Shown in pieces: positions 1 to 7,640 of a stretch of DNA of 26,119 bases. Numbering within the stretch: the first letter of the stretch is position 1; every line of letters starts with the position of its first letter. The notes under the pieces are model-generated. The model was not told the origin of the DNA and did not search any database. It saw only the letters and a list, made by a program, of their open reading frames with translations. The DNA lies in the NCBI GenBank assembly GCA_002436115.1, contig DIXV01000138.1:42798-68916 (forward strand), written 5' to 3'. The position numbers and the translations under genes are program-made. The stretch comes from Streptococcus sp. UBA6071 (GTDB lineage: Bacteria > Bacillota > Bacilli > Lactobacillales > Streptococcaceae).

Positions 1-36
1 CCTCGCTCGGAGGCTATTTTCCAACTATTCTTTCTC

Positions 37-66
37 TTTGTAAAAAAGGGAATTTTCCTGTATAAT
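37..66 (+). promoter_or_regulatory. Promoter for mecA-rgpG
   Basis: A TTTGTA -35 (37-42) and a perfect TATAAT -10 (61-66) are separated by 18 bases. Transcription would start near 73, about 23 nt before the mecA ATG. The first 36 bases hold only a short CCTC/GAGG inverted repeat at 1-13, perhaps the edge of an upstream terminator. Confidence 0.7.
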
Positions 67-95
67 AAAGAGGACTAGAAGGTGTGAGGTGTACG

Positions 96-836
96 ATGGA
101 AGTTAAGCAAATTAGTGATTCTACCCTTAAGATAACAATCAAAGTAGATGATTTAGAAGAAAGAGGCATGGAATTGGCCGATTTCGTGATGCCTCAAGAA
201 AAGACAGAGGAATTTTTCTATAGCATTTTGGATGAGTTAGATATGCCAGCTCATTTCAAGCAATCTGGCATGCTTTCTTTTCGTGTAACACCCAAACCAG
301 ATAAGCTGGATATTTTTGTGACCAAATCGGATATTAGCCAAGAACTGGATTTTGAAGATTTAGCTGAACTGACAGATGATATGGCAGATATGTCACATTT
401 ACCACCAGATGAATTTTTCAAAAATTTAGAGAAAACGTTACGAAGCAAGAGTGCTGCGGATGAGAAATCTGTGGCCGCACTGGAATTATTGGAAGAAGAG
501 TTAACAGAAAGTGACCAGTCGTCTGCGGAAGAAGAAATGAGTCGTTACGTCTACTTTACCTTGGTCTTTTCAGACCTAAAAGAAGCGATTGCTTTTTCTA
601 AAACAGTGGATTACGAGGTGGATACTTCTGAACTCTATAAGGTAGAGGGACGCTACTACATGACCCTCCTTTTGGATTTTCTAGACCAAGAGCCGAGCTA
701 TGTCAATTTTCTCCATTCAAGGATTCTTGAGCACGCAGATGATACAGGACTGACCAGAGCCATGTTACAAGAGCATGGGAAGATGCTTCTTCGGCCGTCA
801 GCTATTGAGCAATTAAAAAAGGTTAATCATCGATGA
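96..836 (+). CDS. mecA: MecA adaptor protein for ClpC
   Basis: Encodes a 246-aa MecA-family adaptor that delivers substrates to the ClpC ATPase of the ClpCP protease; in streptococci it restrains competence by targeting ComX. The N-terminal domain begins MEVKQISDSTLKI and carries the family hallmark DLEERGMEL and the EKTEEFFYSILDEL and GMLSFRVTP blocks. A poorly conserved acidic linker follows at about residues 110-155, then the C-terminal ClpC-binding domain (about 155-246), which ends in EHGKMLLRPSAIEQL. An in-frame GTG at 84 would add four residues, but the ATG at 96 matches the family start and has GAGGT just upstream. The stop codon overlaps the rgpG start by 4 nt (ATGA), implying translational coupling. 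Family assignment is firm; the specific substrates are family knowledge. Confidence 0.95.
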   Translation: MEVKQISDSTLKITIKVDDLEERGMELADFVMPQEKTEEFFYSILDELDMPAHFKQSGMLSFRVTPKPDKLDIFVTKSDISQELDFEDLAELTDDMADMSHLPPDEFFKNLEKTLRSKSAADEKSVAALELLEEELTESDQSSAEEEMSRYVYFTLVFSDLKEAIAFSKTVDYEVDTSELYKVEGRYYMTLLLDFLDQEPSYVNFLHSRILEHADDTGLTRAMLQEHGKMLLRPSAIEQLKKVNHR

Positions 837-2017
837 TTGCATTTGAGCTAAAGTTTATTCTGGTATTTATCGGGAGTTTTCTCATCTCCGTTTTATTAAC
901 CCCCTTGGTACGCTTTCTCTCCTTTAAGATTGGTGCTGTTGACTACCCAAACGGGCGTCGCATCAATAAGGTACCCATGCCTTCAGCAGGTGGCCTTGCT
1001 ATTATTGTAGCCTTTACGGTGGCTTGTCTTATCTTTCTACCACAAATCATAAGGGTCAAAGATATTTTAGGTCGAAATTATATAGATTTTGCGCTACCTG
1101 TTGTTTTGAGTGGCCTTGTAATTGGTCTGACAGGCTTGATTGATGATATAAAGGAACTATCGCCTAAATGGAAATTGCTAGGTGAATTGTTAGCGGCATG
1201 TTTAATTTATTTCTTTACGGATTTCCATTTTAACGAGTTTAAATTACCTTTTGGTGGCCCTTTTATTGAATTTGACCCGATTTTGTCCTTTATTTTAACG
1301 ATTCTTTGGATTATAGGTATTATGAACGCCTTTAATCTCATGGATGGGCTAGATGGGTTGGCAGCAGGGGTCTCTATTATTTCTTTGACCACCATGGGGA
1401 TTGTGTCTTATTTCTTTCTGTTTTCCAGTAATCTGTTTTTAACCATGATGATTTTTGTTTTAGTTGGAGCAATTTTAGGCTTTCTTCCCTACAATTATCA
1501 TCCAGCTATTATTTATATGGGAGACACAGGTGCCCTATTTATTGGGTTTATGATTGCTGTTTTTTCCTTACAAGGCTTAAAAAATTCGACAGCAGTAGCA
1601 GTTGTAACCCCTATGATTATCCTAGGAGTGCCGATCACGGATACCGTAACAGCTATCATTCGGCGAACCTTATCAGGTCAGAAATTCTATGAAGCAGATC
1701 GCATGCATTTGCATCATCGTCTTCTATCGCTGGGGTTGACCCACAGAGGAACTGTTCTGGTCATCTATGCCATTTCCTTCCTTTTTTCCAGTATTTCACT
1801 ATTGTTTAATATCTCTAGTCGTATCGGAGGTGTTTTCCTTATTATTGCTCTGGTTTTTGGGACGTGGTTATTGGCGGAATTGATAGGTATTTTGGGAGAA
1901 AATCGAACCCCCATACTCAACCTTTTCCGGTTCATCGGCAATAGCACTTATCGGTCGGAAGTGCTTAAAAAACGCAAACATAAAAGAAAAGAAAAAGAAA
2001 CAAAAGAAAAGCCTTAA
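833..2017 (+). CDS. rgpG: WecA/TagO-like undecaprenyl-phosphate GlcNAc-1-phosphate transferase
   Basis: Polytopic membrane enzyme of 394 aa in the polyprenyl-phosphate HexNAc-1-P transferase family. It should move GlcNAc-1-P from UDP-GlcNAc onto undecaprenyl phosphate, the first step of rhamnose-polysaccharide synthesis (RgpG in S. mutans, GacO in S. pyogenes). Visible motifs are the Asp pair in LIDDIKELSPKWK (D104-D105), NAFNLMDGLDGLAAG (D171, D174), YMGDTGALFIGF near residue 230, and the HLHHRLL signature at 292-298. About ten hydrophobic segments span the protein, and the last 15 residues are a strongly basic Lys/Arg/Glu tail. It overlaps mecA by 4 nt, so the two are cotranscribed. A terminator hairpin covers its stop codon. 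The sequence alone cannot say which polymer it starts. Confidence 0.93.
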   Translation: MIAFELKFILVFIGSFLISVLLTPLVRFLSFKIGAVDYPNGRRINKVPMPSAGGLAIIVAFTVACLIFLPQIIRVKDILGRNYIDFALPVVLSGLVIGLTGLIDDIKELSPKWKLLGELLAACLIYFFTDFHFNEFKLPFGGPFIEFDPILSFILTILWIIGIMNAFNLMDGLDGLAAGVSIISLTTMGIVSYFFLFSSNLFLTMMIFVLVGAILGFLPYNYHPAIIYMGDTGALFIGFMIAVFSLQGLKNSTAVAVVTPMIILGVPITDTVTAIIRRTLSGQKFYEADRMHLHHRLLSLGLTHRGTVLVIYAISFLFSSISLLFNISSRIGGVFLIIALVFGTWLLAELIGILGENRTPILNLFRFIGNSTYRSEVLKKRKHKRKEKETKEKP

Positions 2018-2027
2018 AAGGCTTTTT
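2007..2027 (+). terminator. Intrinsic terminator over the rgpG stop codon
   Basis: AAAAGCC (2007-2013) pairs with GGCTTTT (2020-2026) around a 6-nt loop and runs into a short T run. The stem overlaps the last codons and the stop of rgpG, so translating ribosomes could modulate it. Some read-through into suf is possible. Confidence 0.65.
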
Positions 2028-2028
2028 C

Positions 2029-2037
2029 TGCTATACT
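2029..2037 (+). promoter_or_regulatory. Extended -10 promoter for the suf operon
   Basis: TG-C-TATACT (2029-2037) is an extended -10 element lying directly after the rgpG terminator. No good -35 is visible at the expected distance. A start near 2044 gives a leader of about 34 nt carrying a strong AAGGAGAGGA (2061-2070). No clear repressor palindrome was seen. Confidence 0.6.
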
Positions 2038-2077
2038 AGATAAGAATGAAATGATTTCAAAAGGAGAGGAGCAGCAG

Positions 2078-2851
2078 ATGTCTGTACTAGAAATTAAAAA
2101 CTTACATGTCTCTATTGAGGATAAGGAAATTTTAAAAGGAGTTAATTTGACCCTGAAAACAGGGGAAATTGCAGCTATTATGGGGCCAAACGGAACAGGG
2201 AAATCAACCTTGTCAGCTGCCATTATGGGAAATCCTAATTTTGAAGTGACAGAAGGTGAAGTCCTTCTTGATGGCACCAATATCCTTGAGTTAGAGGTTG
2301 ATGAGCGTGCACGCTTGGGACTTTTTCTTGCCATGCAGTATCCATCTGAAATCCCTGGCATTACCAATGCAGAGTTTTTACGTGCAGCTATGAACGCTGG
2401 TAAGGAAGAGGAAGATAAAATTTCCGTTAGAGATTTTATTTATAAATTAGATGACAAAATGGAACTCCTTAACATGAAAGAAGAGATGGCTGAACGCTAT
2501 CTGAATGAAGGGTTTTCGGGTGGAGAAAAAAAGCGCAACGAAATTCTACAACTTCTGATGTTAGAGCCAACGTTTGCCCTGCTTGATGAAATTGACTCCG
2601 GTCTTGATATTGATGCTTTAAGGGTTGTCTCAAAAGGAATCAATGCCATGCGTGGGGACGGGTTTGGTGCGATGATCATCACCCACTATCAACGTCTGCT
2701 CAACTACATCACGCCAGATGTGGTTCATATTATGATGGAGGGACGAGTTGTTCTCTCAGGTGGTCCTGATTTAGCGATGCGATTGGAAAAGGAAGGCTAT
2801 GCGAAAATTGCCGAACAATTAGGCGTGCGCTACGAAGAAGAAGAGGTCTAA
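2078..2851 (+). CDS. sufC: SufC, Fe-S cluster assembly ATPase
   Basis: Cytosolic ABC-type ATPase of 257 aa that powers the SufBCD scaffold during iron-sulfur cluster assembly. All nucleotide-binding motifs are intact: Walker A GPNGTGKST (residues 36-44, Lys42), the SGGEKKRNE signature (from 147), Walker B FALLDEIDSGLD with catalytic Glu171, and the switch His203 in IITHYQ. There are no membrane segments, as expected for SufC rather than a transporter ATPase. An upstream in-frame ATG at 2051 is rejected because AAGGAGAGGA sits 7 nt before the ATG at 2078 and the protein then starts MSVLEIKNLH like its relatives. It is the first gene of the sufCDSUB cluster, with sufD 34 nt downstream. Confidence 0.97.
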   Translation: MSVLEIKNLHVSIEDKEILKGVNLTLKTGEIAAIMGPNGTGKSTLSAAIMGNPNFEVTEGEVLLDGTNILELEVDERARLGLFLAMQYPSEIPGITNAEFLRAAMNAGKEEEDKISVRDFIYKLDDKMELLNMKEEMAERYLNEGFSGGEKKRNEILQLLMLEPTFALLDEIDSGLDIDALRVVSKGINAMRGDGFGAMIITHYQRLLNYITPDVVHIMMEGRVVLSGGPDLAMRLEKEGYAKIAEQLGVRYEEEEV

Positions 2852-2885
2852 GTGTTTGCCAAATTTTAAGGAAAGAAGGTCATCT

Positions 2886-4148
2886 ATGTCAAAAGAGACA
2901 ATTCAACATTTTTCATTGGCTCACGCAGAGCCTGACTGGCTGGCAAATCTGCGTCTTAAAGCCTTTGAAAAAATGGCAGAATTAGAATTACCAAAGATTG
3001 AGCGTGTAAAGTTTCACCGATGGCATTTAGGTGATGGCACCTTGACGGAAAATGAAGAGAGTGGAGCAGTTCCTGATTTTACCACTTTAGGAGATAATCC
3101 CCAGTTAATACAGTTAGGCACTCAAACGGTCTTAGAACAGATGCCTCTCCACTTAAGCCGTCAAGGGGTGGTGTTCACAGATATCTACTCTGCCATGGAG
3201 CTTATTCCTGATTTGATTGAAAAGCACTTTGCCTCTGCTCTTCGCTATGATGAGGACAAATTAGCGGCTTACAATAGCGCCTACTTTAATAGTGCGGTGG
3301 TTCTTTATGTGCCAGATAACGTAGAAATTGAAACTCCTATTGAAGGGATCTTTTATCAAGACGGTACCAGCGCTGTTCCTTTTAATAAGCGTGTCCTAAT
3401 TATTGCAGGCCGCCATTCAAAATTCACTTATTTAGAACGTTTTGAAACACGTCATGCTGGCTCGATAAATGCAACTGCCAATATTGCTGTTGAGGTCATC
3501 GCTCAAGCGGGCGCTCAAGTCAGGTTTGCAGGTATTGATCGCTTGGGAGCTAACGTCACCGCTTATATCAGTCGTCGTGGACGTCTTTCAGATGATGCGA
3601 CTATTGATTGGGCACTCGGGGTGATGAATGAAGGCAATGTGATAGCAGATTTTGATAGTGATTTGTTGGGACGTGGGAGTCGTGCAGATCTCAAAGTTGT
3701 TGGCTTATCAAGTGGTCGTCAAGTTCAAGGTATTGACACTCGTGTCACGAATTACGCTCCTAATTCTGTTGCTCATATTTTACAACATGGTGTTATCTTG
3801 GAAGGTGGGACCCTAACCTTTAATGGTATTGGTCATATTATTAAGGGAGCTAAGGGGGCAGATGCCCAACAGGAGAGTAGAGTCCTTATGCTGTCTGACA
3901 AGGCACGTTCGGATGCGAACCCTATTCTGCTGATTGAAGAGAATGATGTCACAGCTGGGCATGCCGCTTCTATTGGTCAAGTAGATCCAGAAGATATGTA
4001 TTACCTGATGAGCCGTGGCTTAGATCGTGCGACAGCAGAGCAACTAGTGATTCAAGGGTTCTTGGGAGCCGTTATTACGGAAATCCCAGTCAAAGCTACT
4101 CGGGATGACATGATAAATGTGATTAAAGCAAAGCTACAGAAGAGATGA
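2886..4148 (+). CDS. sufD: SufD, Fe-S cluster assembly scaffold subunit
   Basis: A 420-aa SufB/SufD-family protein, a subunit of the SufBC2D scaffold complex. The N-terminal helical part (MSKETIQHFSLAHAEPDWLANLR onwards, to about residue 130) precedes a long beta-helix core with family blocks such as RRGRLSDDATIDW, GRGSRADLKVVGLSSG, QGIDTRVTNYAPNS and LMLSDKARSDANP. The C-terminal segment [25 protein letters not shown] is typical, including the His-Ala-Ala region at the SufB-SufD interface. The start at 2886 is chosen over an in-frame TTG at 2856 because AGAAGG (2874-2879) lies at proper spacing. It sits between sufC and sufS in the order seen in other Firmicutes. SufD rather than SufB is supported by position, length and the separate sufB further on. 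Confidence 0.95.
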   Translation: MSKETIQHFSLAHAEPDWLANLRLKAFEKMAELELPKIERVKFHRWHLGDGTLTENEESGAVPDFTTLGDNPQLIQLGTQTVLEQMPLHLSRQGVVFTDIYSAMELIPDLIEKHFASALRYDEDKLAAYNSAYFNSAVVLYVPDNVEIETPIEGIFYQDGTSAVPFNKRVLIIAGRHSKFTYLERFETRHAGSINATANIAVEVIAQAGAQVRFAGIDRLGANVTAYISRRGRLSDDATIDWALGVMNEGNVIADFDSDLLGRGSRADLKVVGLSSGRQVQGIDTRVTNYAPNSVAHILQHGVILEGGTLTFNGIGHIIKGAKGADAQQESRVLMLSDKARSDANPILLIEENDVTAGHAASIGQVDPEDMYYLMSRGLDRATAEQLVIQGFLGAVITEIPVKATRDDMINVIKAKLQKR

Positions 4149-4151
4149 GCC

Positions 4152-5384
4152 ATGACAAAATGTGATAATTTAAAGATTCAACAGGATTTTCCAATTTTGG
4201 ATCAGGTGATTAACGATGAACGCTTAGTTTACTTGGATAATGCTGCAACAACACAAAAGCCTCAGCCTGTCCTAGATGCAATAAACCAGTATTATCAAAC
4301 GACCAATGCCAATGTTCATCGTGGGATTCATACCTTAGCAGAGAGAGCGACACGTGATTACGAAGCTGCTCGGGAAAAAGTAAGACGTTTTATAAATGCC
4401 AAGTCAACAAAGGAAGTTCTCTTTACGCGTGGGACAACCACAGGTCTTAACTGGGTGGCTAAGTTTGCAGAACAAGTCTTGACCAAGGATGATGAGGTGC
4501 TCATCTCCATTATGGAACACCATTCCAATATCATCCCTTGGCAAGAAGCTTGTAAAAAGACAGGTGCTAAACTTGTCTATGTTTCTATCAAGGATGGGCT
4601 ACTAGACCTTGATGATTTAGATGAAAAGCTAACGCCTAAAACCAAGTTTGTCAGCTTAGCACATGTGTCCAATGTGCTAGGATGTATCAATCCGATTAAG
4701 GCCATTGCCCACCGAGCCCACCAGAACGGTGCCTATATGGTGGTAGATGGTGCTCAATCAGCCCCCCATCTAGCGGTTGATGTCCTTGATTTAGACTGCG
4801 ATTTTTATACCTTCTCTGGGCATAAGATGTTAGCCCCAACAGGGATTGGTGTTCTTTATGGTAAGGAAGAACTGCTTAAGGTCATGCATCCTATCGAATT
4901 TGGTGGGGAAATGATTGATTTTGTCTATGAACAGGATGCTTCTTGGAAAGATTTGCCATGGAAGTTTGAAGCAGGAACTCCTAATATTTCAGGAGCCATT
5001 GCCTTAGGTGCGGCGATTGATTATCTTGACAATATTGGTATGGATCGTGTTCAATCTCATGGACAAGAACTACTCTCTTATATTCTTCCTAAACTCCAAG
5101 CCATAGAAGGTCTGACGGTTTATGGTTCAGATCAATTAGAACAGCGAACAGCTGTCCTTACTTTTAATTTGGAGGGGGTTCACCCCCATGATTTGGCAAC
5201 AGCTTTGGACTATGAGGGAATCGCTATTCGAGCGGGGCACCATTGTGCTCAGCCCCTTATCAATCATCTGGGAATCTCATCTGCTGCACGTGCGAGCTTT
5301 TACCTCTATAACACCAAGGCAGATTGTGAGACATTAATTGATGCTATTGAAAAGACAAAGGAGTTCTTTAATGGCGCTTTCTAA
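4152..5384 (+). CDS. sufS: SufS group II cysteine desulfurase
   Basis: PLP-dependent enzyme of 410 aa that takes sulfur from L-cysteine as a persulfide for cluster building. The PLP lysine is Lys225 in TFSGHKMLAPTG. The catalytic Cys365 lies in RAGHHCAQPL, the short-loop motif of group II SufS enzymes, which need SufU or SufE to accept the sulfur. Other family blocks are YLDNAATTQKP (27-37), NVHRGIHTLAERAT (54-67), MEHHSNIIPWQ and VVDGAQSAPH. It starts 3 nt after sufD, and its end overlaps the SufU start by 14 nt, so desulfurase and partner are coupled. Confidence 0.97.
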   Translation: MTKCDNLKIQQDFPILDQVINDERLVYLDNAATTQKPQPVLDAINQYYQTTNANVHRGIHTLAERATRDYEAAREKVRRFINAKSTKEVLFTRGTTTGLNWVAKFAEQVLTKDDEVLISIMEHHSNIIPWQEACKKTGAKLVYVSIKDGLLDLDDLDEKLTPKTKFVSLAHVSNVLGCINPIKAIAHRAHQNGAYMVVDGAQSAPHLAVDVLDLDCDFYTFSGHKMLAPTGIGVLYGKEELLKVMHPIEFGGEMIDFVYEQDASWKDLPWKFEAGTPNISGAIALGAAIDYLDNIGMDRVQSHGQELLSYILPKLQAIEGLTVYGSDQLEQRTAVLTFNLEGVHPHDLATALDYEGIAIRAGHHCAQPLINHLGISSAARASFYLYNTKADCETLIDAIEKTKEFFNGAF

Positions 5385-5808
5385 ACTGAACCTATTATAT
5401 AAGGCAGTGGTCACTGACCACTCCAAAAATCCTCGCCACTATGGTAGCTTAGAGGGAGTAGATAAAATAACCCTCAATAACCCAACTTGTGGTGATGTGA
5501 TTAGCCTCTCTGTTAAAATTGAAGAGGAAAAGATTGCTGAGATTGCTTTTGCGGGTTCAGGATGTAGTATTTCAATGGCATCAGCAAGTATGATGACAGA
5601 GGCGGTCCTTGGTAAAACGACTAAAGAGGGGCTTGATTTGGTTGAAGTGTTCTCACAAATGGTTCAAGGACAGGAAGACCCAAACCAGGAAGCACTTGGC
5701 GATGCGTCTTTATTAGCTAGTGTATCAAAGTTCCCCCAACGAATTAAGTGTTCGACTTTAGCCTGGCATGCACTCAAGCAAGCCATCGAAAGGAAGAAGG
5801 AGAGTTAG
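5371..5808 (+). CDS. sufU: SufU, zinc-dependent sulfurtransferase partner of SufS
   Basis: A 145-aa IscU-like protein of the SufU class, which accepts persulfide sulfur from SufS by zinc-ligand swapping. The four zinc ligands known from B. subtilis SufU are conserved: Cys40 and Asp42 in NPTCGDVISL, Cys65 in GSGCSISMASASMM, and Cys127 in RIKCSTLAWHAL. The insertion between the second and third Cys (about 80-120), typical of SufU and absent from IscU, is present. The start at 5371 is set by AAAGGAG (5357-5363) at 7-nt spacing; an in-frame ATG at 5338 would run far into sufS and has no ribosome binding site. It is followed by an unusually long spacer before sufB. Confidence 0.95.
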   Translation: MALSKLNLLYKAVVTDHSKNPRHYGSLEGVDKITLNNPTCGDVISLSVKIEEEKIAEIAFAGSGCSISMASASMMTEAVLGKTTKEGLDLVEVFSQMVQGQEDPNQEALGDASLLASVSKFPQRIKCSTLAWHALKQAIERKKES

Positions 5809-6059
5809 CAAAGGCACTCTTTTCTCATGACTAGAGAAGTTAAGGTGACCTATTTATCAAAGGTCTAACCACTAGCTAGGGTAACAATTGACTACAGAAA
5901 AATTGGTATTCTAGGGTCTTGCAAGCAAAAGAAGTCAGCAATGTAATAGAGGGAAACTGACTGGTGCCTCTAATCAATGCGTTCTTGAAAACATCCCAGA
6001 ATCGACGAGAGAAAAACTCTCGTCAAGATTAAGATAATGAGTATAAGGAAAGGAATCTT
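5809..6059 (+). other. Long sufU-sufB spacer with a perfect hairpin
   Basis: This 251-nt stretch inside the suf cluster has no credible ORF. At 6004-6024 there is a perfect 8-bp inverted repeat (GACGAGAG, loop AAAAA, CTCTCGTC). It is not followed by a T run, so it is not a standard terminator. A ribosome binding site (AAGGAAAGGAA region, from about 6047) precedes sufB. No convincing promoter for sufB was seen. The hairpin could block exonuclease decay or guide mRNA processing; that is inference. Confidence 0.55.
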
Positions 6060-7478
6060 ATGTCTGAAACAAATGATATTGTATCCCCAAAACCGATTGA
6101 TCTTGGTGAATACAAGTTTGGTTTTCACGATGATGTCACACCTCTCATCACAACAGGTAAGGGCCTGACAGAAGATGTGGTTCGTGAATTATCTGCTGCC
6201 AAAGATGAACCCAAATGGATGCTAGACTTCCGTCTCAAATCCCTCGCCACTTTTAATAAAATGCCTATGCAGGACTGGGGACCGGATTTGTCTGACATTA
6301 ATTTTGATGATATTATCTACTATCAAAAAGCATCGGATAAGCCCGCTCGCTCCTGGGAAGATGTTCCGGAAAAAATCAAGGAAACCTTTGAACGAATAGG
6401 TATTCCTGAAGCGGAGCGTGCGTATTTGGCGGGAGCTTCTGCCCAATACGAATCAGAAGTTGTTTACCATAACATGAAAGATGAATTTGAGAAACTAGGG
6501 ATCATTTTCACCGATACGGATTCGGCGCTTAAAGAATACCCTGAACTCTTTAAGCAGTACTTTGCTAAACTTGTTCCACCAACGGATAATAAGCTAGCAG
6601 CACTTAATTCAGCCGTTTGGTCAGGGGGGACTTTCATTTATGTTCCCAAAGGGGTTCAATTAGACATTCCCCTACAAACCTATTTTCGGATAAACAACGA
6701 AAATACCGGGCAGTTTGAACGCACTCTTATTATTGTTGATGAAGGAGCTAGTGTCCATTATGTGGAGGGGTGTACGGCACCGACTTACTCAAGTAACAGC
6801 CTTCATGCTGCTATTGTTGAAATATACGCTCTTGACGGGGCTTACATGCGCTATACAACAATTCAAAACTGGTCAGACAATGTTTATAACTTGGTGACCA
6901 AGCGTGCTCGTGCTCTTAAAGATGCTACGGTGGAATGGATTGATGGGAACCTTGGAGCTAAGACCACCATGAAGTATCCTTCGGTTTACTTGGATGGTCA
7001 AGGCGCACGTGGAACGATGTTATCCATTGCTTTTGCTAACGCTGGACAAAACCAAGATACAGGTGCCAAGATGATTCATAACGCTCCTAATACCTCCTCT
7101 TCTATTGTGTCTAAATCCATTGCTAGAGGGGGCGGAGAAGTTAATTATCGCGGACAGGTAACATTTAATCGCAATTCTCAAAAATCAATCAGTCACATTG
7201 AGTGTGATACGATTATCATGGATGATATCTCTAAGTCAGATACCATTCCCTTCAACGAGATTCATAATTCCCAAGTTGCCTTGGAGCATGAGGCAAAGGT
7301 TTCTAAGATTTCAGAAGAACAGCTCTACTATTTGATGAGCCGAGGGTTGTCAGAAAGTGAAGCAACAGAGATGATTGTTATGGGCTTCGTTGAACCGTTT
7401 ACGAAAGAGCTCCCTATGGAGTATGCTGTTGAACTCAATCGCCTGATTGCTTATGAGATGGAAGGGTCTGTTGGCTAA
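6060..7478 (+). CDS. sufB: SufB, Fe-S cluster assembly scaffold subunit
   Basis: A 472-aa core scaffold subunit of the SufBC2D complex on which the nascent iron-sulfur cluster forms. Typical blocks include [22 protein letters not shown] near residue 130, [64 protein letters not shown] beta-helix strands and [12 protein letters not shown]. Cys382 in HIECDT aligns with the essential SufB cysteine (Cys405 of E. coli), followed by [29 protein letters not shown]. Length is normal for the Firmicute form. It is separated from sufU by 251 nt but shares strand and pathway, and a strong terminator follows at 7551-7587. Confidence 0.97.
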   Translation: MSETNDIVSPKPIDLGEYKFGFHDDVTPLITTGKGLTEDVVRELSAAKDEPKWMLDFRLKSLATFNKMPMQDWGPDLSDINFDDIIYYQKASDKPARSWEDVPEKIKETFERIGIPEAERAYLAGASAQYESEVVYHNMKDEFEKLGIIFTDTDSALKEYPELFKQYFAKLVPPTDNKLAALNSAVWSGGTFIYVPKGVQLDIPLQTYFRINNENTGQFERTLIIVDEGASVHYVEGCTAPTYSSNSLHAAIVEIYALDGAYMRYTTIQNWSDNVYNLVTKRARALKDATVEWIDGNLGAKTTMKYPSVYLDGQGARGTMLSIAFANAGQNQDTGAKMIHNAPNTSSSIVSKSIARGGGEVNYRGQVTFNRNSQKSISHIECDTIIMDDISKSDTIPFNEIHNSQVALEHEAKVSKISEEQLYYLMSRGLSESEATEMIVMGFVEPFTKELPMEYAVELNRLIAYEMEGSVG

Positions 7479-7550
7479 CTAGCATATCAGAGGGAGATTT
7501 CAACCATCCAAATGTGCTTAGCCTTCCTGATTTTTGAACAGTATAATTGA

Positions 7551-7587
7551 AAGAGCGTCTCTGTTAACAACTAACAGAGACGCTTTT
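7551..7587. terminator. Strong, probably bidirectional terminator between sufB and dacA
   Basis: AGCGTCTCTGTTA (7554-7566) pairs perfectly with TAACAGAGACGCT (7572-7584) around ACAAC. A TTT run follows on the plus strand, and an AAAG run precedes it, giving a T-rich tail on the minus strand. It lies between convergent sufB and dacA and can serve both. The rest of 7479-7640 shows nothing else I can support. Confidence 0.85.
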
Positions 7588-7640
7588 AGATATATGGGAA
7601 GTGGCACTGCCCTCAACTTGAGCATGTGCTAGATGAAGGC

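Noticed and set aside
7518..7547. Promoter-like TATAAT just before the sufB terminator
   Set aside because: A start there would fall at the base of the terminator stem and yield only a tiny RNA; the -35 is poor. Likely chance in AT-rich DNA.
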